A stretch of 64,000 bases of DNA from Viscum album (taxonomy: Eukaryota > Streptophyta > Magnoliopsida > Santalales > Viscaceae), in contig OY728143.1 of assembly GCA_963277665.1 (NCBI GenBank), positions 1,118,478,110 to 1,118,542,109 of the forward strand. Reading direction: 5' to 3'. Below the pieces are notes generated by a model that saw nothing but the letters and a program-made list of their open reading frames with translations, was not told where the DNA came from and did no database searches. Every line of letters begins with the position of its first letter. The first letter of the stretch is position 1. Below are positions 34,430 through 45,613 of this stretch, piece by piece. The translations under genes were made by a program, and so were the position numbers.

Positions 34430-37400
34430 GCAATAGGTGTGATCTCCATGACCTTAAACTGAGATTCCAAGTCCCAATATCATGTCTTAAAACATTGTGT
34501 GAGTCTCCTCAAGAATGTGTCATGCAATGTGGGCCTCTTTAGTCCTTATTAAATTATGTTTACTCCTACCATTCCACCACATACACCTTTTGGTTGAGAT
34601 GAATCCATCATTATCCTGAAATCTACGTCCTCAAACAAGGATTCTCCATCTTAGTTGGAAGATGTTAAACTACCTAGCATTTCGGGTACACTCTACATGA
34701 CATTAAAAGGAACATACCATCATCCCCGACATATGAAGAGAAAATAAATAACACTAACATCCAAGTGTCATGAACTTAAACTACTTACCTCCTATCATAT
34801 TTATGATTTGAAATTACATTGTAGTCCATATCCTAGGAACACTACATTGAACTGGGTGCTTGGTCCAAACTATATGAAATTAAATGAAGAGCCTCATTGG
34901 TTTGAGCATTAAGTCCTAAAAATAATAACCATTGGTCCTAGAATAATGACATTAAACAATGTGTGAGCCTTCTTAGGAATGTTTTTGTGTAGAACCTGAC
35001 CTCCTAGACCCTCATTCCTGTCTGGTTGGTCACTCTTCCATGCCACATATTCCCATTTTTGTGAGCCTCCTTCCCTAGGTCCAAACTCTTTGTCATTAAC
35101 CCAAGTTCCAATTTTCCATGAATCATGACCATAAACTATTAGAATAGGATCTCTTATCAATGAACATAAACTAGAAATATTGCACCAGGCGTCAGGACAT
35201 TAAAATTTGTGCATGTTTTCTATTGGAAGTTTCATGTGATGTGGTGTCTCTATGCACATTATTCTTTTTGGGCTTGTCAGAACGTCACACTACATGCGCC
35301 CATCTGATATATTTTCCAAAACTGGTTCGAACTCTATGACCATAAAATGGGAGATAACATCCTATCTAGAATTAAATTTTGCATGATTCCCATCCTTATA
35401 GGAAATTTAATTACTCTTAGACATTTTTTATTTGATCTTAGAATCAAATCCATATGTCCCTTTTCCCCTTATCATTAGTTATAGTCTATTCAGTACAATC
35501 TTAAACTAAATGAAGTCGACCTCAGGATTGGTATATGGTGGTGGGCCTACTAGGACCTCATTAACTTTGTATTTCATAACACCACCTATATGTATCTTCA
35601 TGAGGCACTCCCATTTTTCATGGGAAGAGATTCATAACCTTAAACTAATAGACATCATATGGTCCATGAAACAAGACTATGAATAGTTCACAGTAAGTCT
35701 AGGAAACACGACATTAAAATATATGCAACTTTCTCTCCAGACTATTTTGTGTGTTAGTGAGCCTCCTCGGCCCTTATTCACACTAGGTTTTTCATTCCAC
35801 CACATAACAAATGTCTGTTTGGGGTACCCAACCAAATCAGTCCGAACTCCATGACCATAAACTAGGTTCCTACGCCCTCAATGCACGACATTAAATTCTT
35901 ATCATAACACTTATAAAACTAGGATGGCTCTTAAATCTTAATAAGACATGTTTTTACAACAATTTAAATAGATATTCCTCATATAATAAGTACGGGATGG
36001 TTAAAAAATGTTACATCATTATATAAATTGTGGATTCCCCTGATTACAATGGGATGCCACCAATTCCCTCATCAGACAGGATGGCCCCTATCAGTGTTGG
36101 TCTCATACTATGCTATCTTATAGAACTATGTGTGGATTGATTCCCACACATATGGGATACATAGTGATGCATGAAATTATCATATTTGAGCCCAGCTATA
36201 AATTCATTACCCTTGTTCCCCTTGGAATGATTTACAGTCCACACATTACAACAATAAACTATACGAAATTCACCTCACGGTTTTTATGTGGTGTGTGAAA
36301 ATTCATTTCCTCATTTTCTTTGGGTTTTACATCTTTCAGTCCATATATTAACCCTTATAGTGATGAAATTACATATAGCCAAAATTACATGACTCTAATA
36401 TCTCCTCTATGGTTGAGACTTTATTACCCTAAACTATGTTTATTTCCTTCCATAACTATGTGTGGCTTGATTCACATCCTTATATAATACAAATATACGT
36501 CCATACTTCTCCTCTATGGTCCCAACATTAAATTCATAAAATTATTTATCCCCCTGTCCATATATTGGTATGATATTTAATACCACAAACTAATATCTTC
36601 CATTAGTGCAAGCATCATGACTTTAATTTTTTTTACAAAACCTCAATTTCAATCCCACATTCTGATGCACCCTATTCCACATTTCGAGTATTTCTCTGTT
36701 TTGATTTCCAACATCGTTCAAATACAGATGAACCCCATTAGGGTGATGGTCTCATGCCATTGGGTTCTCACTTATTATCCAAGGCCAATATCTTAATGGA
36801 TCTATAGATAAAAATAGTAGATCTTGTGTTTATATCTTGGCCAATAATTGATCTTAATTTTCTCACCGCATTATTGAATAATATTTTTATGGTCCATGTG
36901 ATTCAAATATGGGTTTTTTATTAAAACAAGAAATGCTAGTGATTGAGATTAGCAGAGGTACATGTGAAAATCCATGAAGGGAAATTGTCCAGCCAGAGCT
37001 GGTTGGAGTCGAATGGGCCCGAGGCCGCAAGCTGATAGGTCACGTTTTTCCCATCCCTTTTGGTAAAGTAGAAGGTTCATAAAGAGTAGCATTGCCAAAG
37101 TGAGAGGATTATCCTGATGATGATTCCAAAAGACTGGATCCCACCATCTTTGTGGTTGATAGCATCGACAACGGTAAGGCAATCAGACTCAACAATGATA
37201 TCATTCCATCCACATTCCAAGGCGAGCAGCATACCATCAAGGATGGCCAACACATTATCTACTCACCCATAAATTTCTCATCAACATATCAAGAATACAC
37301 AATTCCATTTCTTTTTTCACACAATTATCTTGACTCACATGGGAATAGATATTCTGGTAGGTTGTGAGCTGATGTGGTCATGTTACAGAAAGGAACCCAT

Positions 37401-38000
37401 AGTCTAAACTCTATGATAATAAACAAGGAGTATATGTCCAATAATTATTACATTAAACAACGTATAAATCAGTGTAGAAATGTGTGGAGTGGTGATATTC
37501 CTATTTATTCCTCATCCACATTAGGTTTTCCAACCTTCCATTCTTCACCTATACATTAGAGTATACTATGATCAAAGTATTAGGACATTAATCTATTTGT
37601 TTCCCCTACGGTCCAAGATAAGAGACCTTGAAAAGTGTACCCTATTCGTTTTGGTGAATTTGTGGTCTGCAAGATTCTTTTGGATCATTCACAATAGATT
37701 TATTTCCTTTGTTCCACACAAATATAGTTTGAATAGAATCTTCCATAGTCTGCATGTCATGAATTTAAACATCTTTCCCATGGTCCATGCAACAAACCAC
37801 TAAACTACCGGGAAAGGTCCATGCCACACAATCATAGACTATGAGAAACATCCTGGTCACAAGCTATTAAACTATGGGACTCATCTTAATCGCATGACGT
37901 TAAACTATACCATGAATATTTCTCACTATATAATGTTAAATTTCATGTCGATCATCCTCAGTTGAATGATATAAAACATAAAAACATCCCAAGGCCTCGC
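34430..38000 (+). repeat. Degenerate repeats in the Tat post-pol region
   Basis: A phrase of the form (A)TGAC(A/C)TTAAACTA recurs more than fifteen times (for example 34448, 34945, 35194, 35635, 35707, 35885, 36525, 37446, 37582, 37857, 37893), together with GTGTGAG(T/C)CTCCTC- and CCTNNTTCCA-like blocks spaced roughly 180-260 bases. Long, fast-evolving repeat-bearing 3' regions are known for Tat-clade elements. No convincing ORF is present apart from the antisense RNase H fragment. Confidence 0.6.
36912..37262 (-). pseudogene. Antisense fragment of a plant LINE-type RNase H domain
   Basis: On the minus strand from 37262 downwards the frame reads VLAILDGMLLALECG, then IIVESDCLTVVDAIN; after a one-base shift near 37140 it continues SFGIIIRIILSL, a TGA, then FTKRDGKNVTYQLAA and LWLDNFPFMDF. 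This is the C-terminal RNase H-like domain (RVT_3 type) found in plant LINE ORF2 proteins and related captured domains. The N-terminal DGA strand is missing. Downstream on the minus strand lies AATAAAAAA (about 36911-36919), which could be a LINE 3' end. It lies inside Tat post-pol DNA, opposite to the Tat sense. Confidence 0.7.
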
Positions 38001-39535
38001 CTGAGTGGTCCTCTCCCTGGTGTTGGTCATCTACAACATTGATCACATTTTCATCCATTTCTGGGCATATGGGATGATACTTACCTAGAAGATGTATTTT
38101 ATCATTGTTTGGACCAATACGCTTACACTAATATGTTCTAAACCACAGTGGCGTAATTTTAAGAGTTTATAAATCCTTTCAAACATTCCATCACTCCATT
38201 TTCATGCTTTTCATGCCCCTTATTTCGATCATTTTCCCCTTCCATGTCTGAAGGGAATGCATAATGGAGGGGTATGATGCCATTCAAGCTTACCAAACAT
38301 CATAAACCAATACCTTGGGAGACTTTGGATGATATTCCAATATAGGTAATGTGTTCTGAACATGGTCATCAGTCGAACCTCATTTGTTTCTCCCCATTAG
38401 TGGATTACTGTAGATATGCTATGGTTCAAAAATGGTGAGTAGTAATCCTGCATTACCAATGCACTTTATTTGTGTTCTAGATTTTCGGAATTATGATTCA
38501 CAATTCCTATTCAATTTTGTTTAAATTGTATTCGATTCCCCTTGTGTTACTTAGTTCATACATTATAGAACAATAGAAATTCATTTCAGTTGTTCTGAGA
38601 ACCCTATTCTCCAGCCATATCCTCCCTATGCCCAAATGCGTTTGGGGCCATTCATCAGTATCAGACCCTAATTGATTGATGATTTTCTATCATTATCATA
38701 TGAAAATAAATAACATGGTAGTACCTTTTTTCTCACTCCATGAACAACTCACATGATCAAATGGATTGGTCATTGGTTTTCTCACAAACATGATCAAATT
38801 ACCATAATTAAATCATGAAAGGATATGTGTCCATGAACACATGATGTTTCAACATAAAACAAGTACATTGTGGAATTTTTGAGGGTCATCCACTTTTTTG
38901 GAGCCGCTCTAGAGTATTGTAATATTATCCCCTATGGATATGCTCCAATATTGAGTGTTTCATCCTTGCCATCCACTTTTTTGAGTAATCAAAAGTCTAT
39001 TTTTGCCTCCTATGCTCTATTTCCAAATCACTAGCCACTATAAAAGGATCATATTCCAGGATATATACCTATCCCCGATCATCTTGGAGATATTCATTCT
39101 GATATTTCACCTATTTAATTTGATAATAGGCCCCCTCTAGCTGATAATTCTGTCTACTAATGGTTTCTGATTGAGTGTTGATAAAGACACCACACTTGTT
39201 TTTCTATTCCACCAGAGACTAGTTATCTGGGTTAACATATTAGAACTTATTAATTATATTGTACTTCTCTTTATTTTAAGAAATTTCTATATTATTTCTT
39301 CCTTATCACACCCTCTTGATGATAAATTCTTATAAAATTGCGTGAAGACTATGAGTGTCTGCCACTATAGTGCACATATTACATGGGAAATAGCGAAGTG
39401 ACCCCATCCGGACAACTAGTTGTGGTTATGGAGTCTAGTTAATTAATTGATGTATGCACTCCCATTACCATATTCAGATTACAAAATTATATTTTATCAT
39501 GTTAGGGTGAAAGGATTTTAGCTCTTCAGGCTATG
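38000..39535 (+). other. Tat tail up to the Athila-like insertion
   Basis: No coding sequence is recognised. A TATAAAA box at 39039-39045 could belong to a decayed LTR, but no LTR ends or repeat partner were found. The last five bases (39536-39540, CAGAC) are the target duplication of the next element. Confidence 0.4.
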
Positions 39536-39540
39536 CAGAC

Positions 39541-41112
39541 TGATGAAGCTCACATTTTCATATATTTTATACTGTAAAACATTGTTTATAATCCCACAAA
39601 ACTGTTATTGAATGGGTAATTATCTTGATTTTAGGTTTTAGTGTTATTTTGAGCATAAATGTGAAAAATGACAAATTCTGGATTTTTGACAGATTTTTAC
39701 ATCAAGGGTATTTTGGTCATTTACGGAAAAATATAATCCAAATTTTCTGATTAAAATTTTGTTAGAGTCTATATTTTATTGCCTTAATTTTTTTCTTCTG
39801 GACCAGGAGCTGATTCGATCCTCTAGAAGCTGTAAAAATTCAATGAAGTTGAAGAGTTTTCCGGGTGGACAGAACGGACCCCACTTCCATAACGGAATCC
39901 CAATTCGGTCTACACAACTCCAAATTAGATGATTCCACTTGGAGATGTACTAGAACTCATTGTAGCATTCCTAAAATAAATTTCAAGTCGTTTGGAATCC
40001 ATTATGAGGGACATTGAATGATATACATATGTAGGAAGCTGCCTGGAAGATGCCTCCCAAAAAGGAATCCTCTAATATTAAATTCATAACACTTTATAGG
40101 GGAGTCCAATGAAGCTCCAATTCGGGGATCAAATGGAGGAGAAATTAAGGAACACCATTTATGAAGACACCTATTACAGATTCGGTCATTTATGGGCCTC
40201 TCTACGCGGAAACTTTAGGATTAATTGTTTTGTGTGTGAATTTGTCACCCCTTCTCCCTATAAATATGTGTCCCTTCTCCCAGTTTATGATATATCCATT
40301 CCAGGGGGGATAATGTGGAGCTTATTTCTGTAATTTTTTATTCATATTTTTAATATACATTATTTTATTCTTCTTCTTCATACCTCATTCTTCCATTTTT
40401 ACTTTTATGTGTTTCTCCCACCGTATTCTCTTCTAACTCCATGAAAATGGAGAACTAACCTTGATGTTTGTTTGAGGAGGAGAATGGTGGTTGATTGAGT
40501 TTCATTGTGCTTCAATTTAAATATCTTTATTTAATTCTGAGAATTTTGGTGGTGGTTAAATTGATTATGATGTGCGATTGCCCCATTTTCTCTATCACCA
40601 AGTTCTTCTTCTCATTCATCATTTATCCTTCCCTTCACTATATAAGTCATGCATACGATGGAGTATGTCTTGTATAGCGATGGTCGGCAAAGAGATCTCC
40701 TAGCCGACTTTAGGAAGAGTATTTCCCCACGTGCAGAGATCTCGGTGTTGGGGAAATAACATTTCAAATAAGAGGGTGTAGTGTGATAGATTTTGATCAC
40801 TACATTGAATTGATATTGATAATATTTTAATAAACAATGATATCGACCATTATGATCCTCCAAGAACAAATTTTTTCTTTCTTCTTTTTAACATCAATTT
40901 TTTTGCATTACATATATATATATATACTCATATTTTATGCATATTTCAAACTCATCTTTATATTATATATTAGTTAGAAAATAAATAGTGACAATAGAAT
41001 TTTGGTGTTGTGTAAGTTTCCTCCTTGAGACCGACCCTGGGAGTGCACTATATTGCATTATTAGGTAAATAATATTTTGATCGGGGATCTGCGACAAATC
41101 CCCTCTTCGTCA
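39541..41112 (+). repeat. 5' LTR of the Athila-like element
   Basis: 1.57 kb, TGATGAAGC ... TTCGTCA. It contains TATAAATA at 40259-40266. It differs from 44028-45608 by scattered substitutions and by length of a TA microsatellite (40913-40926 versus the longer run near 45399-45422). Confidence 0.93.
40259..40266 (+). promoter_or_regulatory. TATA box, Athila-like 5' LTR
   Basis: TATAAATA, preceded by CTTCTCCC and conserved in the other LTR at 44747-44754. It would start the element RNA about 30 bases downstream. Confidence 0.6.
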
Positions 41113-41115
41113 AAT

Positions 41116-41132
41116 TGGCGCCGTTGCTGGGG
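41116..41132 (+). other. Primer-binding site (tRNA-Asp type)
   Basis: TGGCGCCGTTGCTGGGG lies three bases after the LTR end CA (41111-41112). It has one difference from the usual Athila/tRNA-Asp PBS (GCCGG). Confidence 0.9.
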
Positions 41133-41220
41133 AGGCGCAACACTTGCACACACCGTTATTCATAAAAAAACAAAAAAAAATCATAAATTTCAAAAAAAAT
41201 ACAAAAAAAACTTTTTGTTC

Positions 41221-42207
41221 ATGATGTATTTCAATGGTGATTATTCTGCATGGACTGACCAATCTCAGGTGCCAGAAAATTTTTGCAATGAAATTGATGC
41301 TCAATTTCATAGGATTAGTGATAATGTTCAAAAAATGGAGAGCCAAATTGAATGGATTGCTGAATTTGTACGCACATTCCAAGAGCAATCCGAACCTGAT
41401 CCCGAACCTGAACCAGAACGAGTGGTGAAATTGATTTCACCAATCACATTTTATGTTAAAGAACCTGAGGCTAGTGAGAAAGAACTTCTAAAGGAACTCA
41501 TCACATCATCCCGCACTCAACCATTACTCAAGGAGGTCCCAAAAGTACACATTCCAACTAATGCACTAATGGGAGGTCAACATTTTTTGGAGGAATCTTC
41601 GAATAACTTTGTCGAAGATAACTTGAAACATGATCTTCCCATGATTGATATTGAACAATCTGTACCTTTTGAACTCACTATTGCTTTGGAAGATGAAGAA
41701 GATGATGCACCTGCGGAGATGGAGTTTCCAATGGTCCTATCAGAAGAAATCAATTTCCAAGATGACTTACTTGAAAGGGAAGATTTCTTTATTGATTCGT
41801 CATGTTTTAATTTTATTCAAACTGAATTGTTTTCTGACTTCCCCTTTCCTAAAATTTCAGATATAGCACAAATGGATCAGGCCTTGGATGTTGATGATGA
41901 GACCACCAAAGTGGTGGTAATCAAGGAGGAAGAGCCAGAGAAGCTGGTGGTGGTGAGACTACCTCCTCTATATCAACTTCTATATCACATGGAGGAGGAC
42001 ACCACCGAAGTTAACAGGGAGCACCCTTATCCTTTATTCCCTCCCACTTTGAAAATCAAATTTCTTCTTTATTCTTTCTCGGGGGTTGGGAACATTCAAA
42101 TATTATTTGGGGTTATCTACTTTCAGGTTTTACTCATGGATATCGGGAAAACTCACATGTGGTGGTTCATCTCAAAGAAACCACACCCACCTTTTGATTG
42201 GGGATAA
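41221..42207 (+). CDS. Single ORF of the Athila-like element, 328 aa, function unknown
   Basis: The frame is open from 41077, inside the LTR, but the first sensible start is the ATG pair at 41221/41224, 89 bases after the PBS. The protein is strongly acidic and hydrophilic. Residues about 15-50 (DAQFHRISDNVQKMESQIEW...) look like a coiled coil, followed by a DPEPEPEPE run and several Asp/Glu-rich stretches. The last 60 residues are more hydrophobic (LPPLYQLL ... WWFISKKPHP). There is no CCHC knuckle, protease DTG or RT motif. Position after the PBS suggests a gag-derived or element-specific structural protein; that is inference. It is the only long intact ORF in the window. The element would need enzymes from an autonomous relative. 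Confidence 0.75.
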   Translation: MMYFNGDYSAWTDQSQVPENFCNEIDAQFHRISDNVQKMESQIEWIAEFVRTFQEQSEPDPEPEPERVVKLISPITFYVKEPEASEKELLKELITSSRTQPLLKEVPKVHIPTNALMGGQHFLEESSNNFVEDNLKHDLPMIDIEQSVPFELTIALEDEEDDAPAEMEFPMVLSEEINFQDDLLEREDFFIDSSCFNFIQTELFSDFPFPKISDIAQMDQALDVDDETTKVVVIKEEEPEKLVVVRLPPLYQLLYHMEEDTTEVNREHPYPLFPPTLKIKFLLYSFSGVGNIQILFGVIYFQVLLMDIGKTHMWWFISKKPHPPFDWG

Positions 42208-44027
42208 TCCAATGAAACTGCCTGACTAGGGGCAGTAAAAACCTAGCACCCTCTTGGGGGTCTAAACCAAGCATTATCTCTTTTCTTTTCCTTTTCTCAT
42301 TCTTTTTATTTATTTTTCTTATTTATTTTTATTACATTCTTGTAGTCTTAAAGTGGCTGCTTCTAGGAGCTTAACTCAAGGAATCCACTTATAAAATAAT
42401 GTCAGGTTGTATCTTTCCTTCGCTTTGATTTTTTACCTTTATATTTATATTTTGTTGAGTTGAAATAAGGGGTAGTTAAATTTTAGTGTGGGGGAGTGTC
42501 AACCTGCTTAGTTCTTCTTGTGTTCTTTTCATTTTTTTAGGATTTTTGAGTTTTAATGAATATTCTTATCACTTTTCACACATAAATTGATTATAAAGAG
42601 TTGAAATGATTTTTGAAATAATGGATTTTAAATGATTGTTGATGTGAAAACATTTTTCTTGAATTGGATTGTCAATCATTTTTATGAGTTTGACTAATTT
42701 TTGAAATCCTTGACCATGAAACACTGACTCAAAATATTTTTTTCCAATCCTGTGAGGTATTCTAAACCACTTTTACATATTCTTCCTAATACCCACACTT
42801 TCTTGAGGGAAACTTGTATTTTGTGTGAGAACCAGAAATTGTGAATATTCTCTTTCGAAGCTTTGGATTTCATGGAATGTATTTAAAATGATTGAGTCAT
42901 CTATTTGGCTATCCACACATTATCCTGAGACCCACCTTTACATTTATCCTTCGTAATCCCTTAGATGCCATGAATTGCCTTATAGGTTTAAGCCACATTA
43001 CAAGCCAATTTTTCCATACATACCCGCACTTTTAGTATTTTTGCATGGATATTTCAAGTTTGTGTGTGGGGGAAGGGCATTTCGTGTGCGTTCATTGGGA
43101 TGTGTATCATTTATATGTGGTGTGAGGTGTGTGTCAATACTTTGGGTAGTGGATAACAAGAGAATTGGGCATGTGTCATCATTTCGTTGTGCTTTATTTG
43201 GTTCATCCATTTCTCCTGAAAAAAAGAAAAAAATGGAGATGAGCTTGAATTCCTCATTGTACATTCTTTTATGACTCATGTCCCTCCCAAAAATAAAGGG
43301 CATGAATTGTCATTCATTCATTGTATTCAATTTTTCAGCTCATCCTCAATGAAAAAAAAGAAAAAAAAAGAAAAAAGAAAGAAAATAAAGTTATGCCTTT
43401 CTGGAGCGTTGAAAAAACAAAGGAGAACTTAGATGAAATCATTCATTATAATAACTTCTTGGCTCATGTCCCATATCATTAAAAGGTGGTGAGGTTGTTT
43501 TTTACATTTACCAGCGGTATTGAGTGAGGAATATCCTGTGTTTTCACATGAATTAATCATGCATTGTACATAAAAGTCCAACCTCCTTTTTCTAGCCTGG
43601 AACTTTTTTTCAATAATTTTCCCACCAACCCTAAGCCACAGAATCATTTGAACCTCTAATTAAAGCCCTCATGATTAAATTCATTTTTATGTTTCACGCT
43701 GTGGAGAAATGGGAATTTTCACAAACCTATAGTGATACATGCGATTTTCAAGTATAAGTATAACTCTAGATTCAATTTCTCTTGAGTGAAGAGTGACAAA
43801 AAAATTCAATGTGAGGTAGGTTGTGATTGGGCCATGGATTGATTTATGAGGTTGAAAAAAATTTAATGATTGAAATGAAAATGAGAGAATTATTATTCAT
43901 AAATGAGACATGATGGAATTCTATTTTGGATAAAATCATTGACATTTTCTCATTTTTGATTGTTGTGTGGATTTTGATTTGGATGTAAGATGATTGCCCC
44001 GAAGTGCAATGTTTAAGTGTGGGGGAG
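42208..44027 (+). other. 3' untranslated region with repeated polypurine tracts
   Basis: No ORF is credible. Three near-identical purine tracts occur: AGTGTGGGGGAGTG (42485-42498), GTGTGGGGGAAGGG (43064-43077) and the terminal AAGTGTGGGGGAG (44015-44027). A-rich, G-interrupted microsatellites lie at about 43220-43233 and 43349-43390. Confidence 0.75.
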
Positions 44028-45608
44028 TGATGAAGCTCACATTTTCATATATTTTATACTGTAAAACATTGTTTATAATCCCAAAAAAGTGTTATTTAAT
44101 GGTTAATTATTTTGATTTTAGGTTTTAGTGTTATTTTGAGCATAAATGTGAAAAATGACAAATTCTGGATTTTTGACAGATTTTTACATCAAGGGTATTT
44201 TGGTCATTTACGGAAAAATATAATTCCAAATTTTCTGATTAAAATATTGTTAGAATATATATTTTATTTCCTTAATTTTTGTCTTCTGGACCAGGAGCTG
44301 ATTCGATCTTCTAGAAGCTGTAAAAATTCAATGAAGTTGAAGAGTTTTCCGGGCGGACAGAACGGACCCCACTTCCATAACGGAATCCCAATTCGGTCTA
44401 CACAACTCCAAATTAGATGATTCCACTTGGAGATGTACTATAACTCATTTTATCATTCCTAAAATAAATTTCAAGTCGTTTGGAATCCATTATAAGGGAC
44501 GTTGAATGATATACATATGTAGGAAGCTGCGTGGAAGCTGCCTCCCAAAAAGGAATCCTCCAATATTAAATTCATAACTCTTTCTAGGCGAGTACAATGA
44601 AGCTCAAATTATGGGATCAAACGGAGGAGAAATTAAGGAACAAAATTTATTAAGATACCTATTACAGATTCGGTCATTTATGCGCCTCTCTATGCGGAAA
44701 CATTAGGATTAATTGTTTTGTGTGTGAATTTGTCACCCCTTCTCCCTATAAATATGTGTCCCTTCTCCCAGTTTATGATATATCCATTCCAGGGGGGATA
44801 AGGTGGAGCTTATTTCTGTAATTTTTTATTCATATTTTTAATATACATTATTTTGTTCTTCTTTTTCATACCTCATTCTTCCATTTTTACTTTTATGTGT
44901 TTCTCCCACCGTATTCTCTTCTAACTCCATGAAAATGGAGAACTAACCTTGATGTTTGTTTGAGGAGGAGAATGGTGGTTGATTGAGTTTTATTGTGCTT
45001 CAATTTAAATATATTTATTTAATTCTGAGAATTTTGGTGGTGGTTATTTTGATTATGATGTGCGATTGCCCCATTTTCTCTATCACCAAGTTCTTCTTCT
45101 CATTCATCATTTATCCTTCTCTTCACTATATAAGTCATGTATACGATGGAGTATGGCTTGTATAGCGATGGTCGGCAAAGAGATCTCCTAGCCGACTTTA
45201 GGAAGAGTATTTCCCCACATGCAGAGATCTCGGTGTTGGGGATATAACATTCCAAATAAGAGGGTGTAGTGTGGTAGATTTTGATCACTACATTGAATTG
45301 ATATTGAGAATATTTTAATAAACAATGATATCGACCATTATGATTCTCCAAGAACAAATTTCTTCTTTCTTCTTTTTAACATCAAATTGTTTGCATTACA
45401 TATATATATATATATATATATATTCATATTTTATGCATATTTCAAACTCATCTTTATATTATATATTAGTTAGAAAATAAATAGTGACAATAGAATTTTG
45501 GTGTTGTGTAAGTTGCCTCCTTGAGACCGACCCTAGGAGTGCACTATATTGCATTATTAGGTAAATAATATTTTGATCGGGGATCTGCGAAAAGTCCCCG
45601 CTTAATCA
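44028..45608 (+). repeat. 3' LTR of the Athila-like element
   Basis: 1.58 kb, starts TGATGAAGC after the polypurine tract, ends TTAATCA, TATA box at 44747-44754, followed by the CAGAC duplication (45609-45613). Confidence 0.93.
44747..44754 (+). promoter_or_regulatory. TATA box, Athila-like 3' LTR
   Basis: TATAAATA, identical to the site in the 5' LTR. Confidence 0.55.
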
Positions 45609-45613
45609 CAGAC

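Larger units (their letters stand above)
28490..39535 (+). mobile_element. Decayed Ty3/gypsy Tat-lineage element (first copy), left part
   Basis: Order on the plus strand: gag/protease remnants (28550-30330), RT, RNase H, a second (archaeal-type) RNase H, integrase (to about 34010), pol C-terminus (to 34420) and then about 5 kb of repeat-rich post-pol sequence. The second RNase H between the first and integrase is a hallmark of the Tat clade. It is full of stops and shifts and therefore older than the elements inserted in and beside it. The left end is lost at the Tekay LTR; the right continues beyond the Athila-like insertion at 45614. Confidence 0.8.
39541..45608 (+). mobile_element. Complete non-autonomous Athila-like LTR retrotransposon
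   Basis: 6.07 kb with two nearly identical LTRs (39541-41112 and 44028-45608), a PBS TGGCGCCGTTGCTGGGG (41116-41132, tRNA-Asp type used by Athila elements), a polypurine tract AAGTGTGGGGGAG (44015-44027) and an exact 5-bp target duplication CAGAC (39536-39540 and 45609-45613). The internal 2.9 kb holds one ORF (41221-42207) and no protease, RT, RNase H or integrase. High LTR identity indicates the most recent insertion in the window. Confidence 0.93.

Noticed and set aside
43349..43390. A-rich run as a LINE or SINE poly(A) tail
   Set aside because: It is a G-interrupted microsatellite inside the Athila-like 3' region with no adjoining LINE sequence or target duplication.
40612..45357. Minus-strand 85-codon frames at 40612-40869 and 45100-45357, and plus-strand frames at 40495 and 44983
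   Set aside because: They are the two copies of the same LTR sequence; conservation follows from recent LTR identity. No start context or domain.
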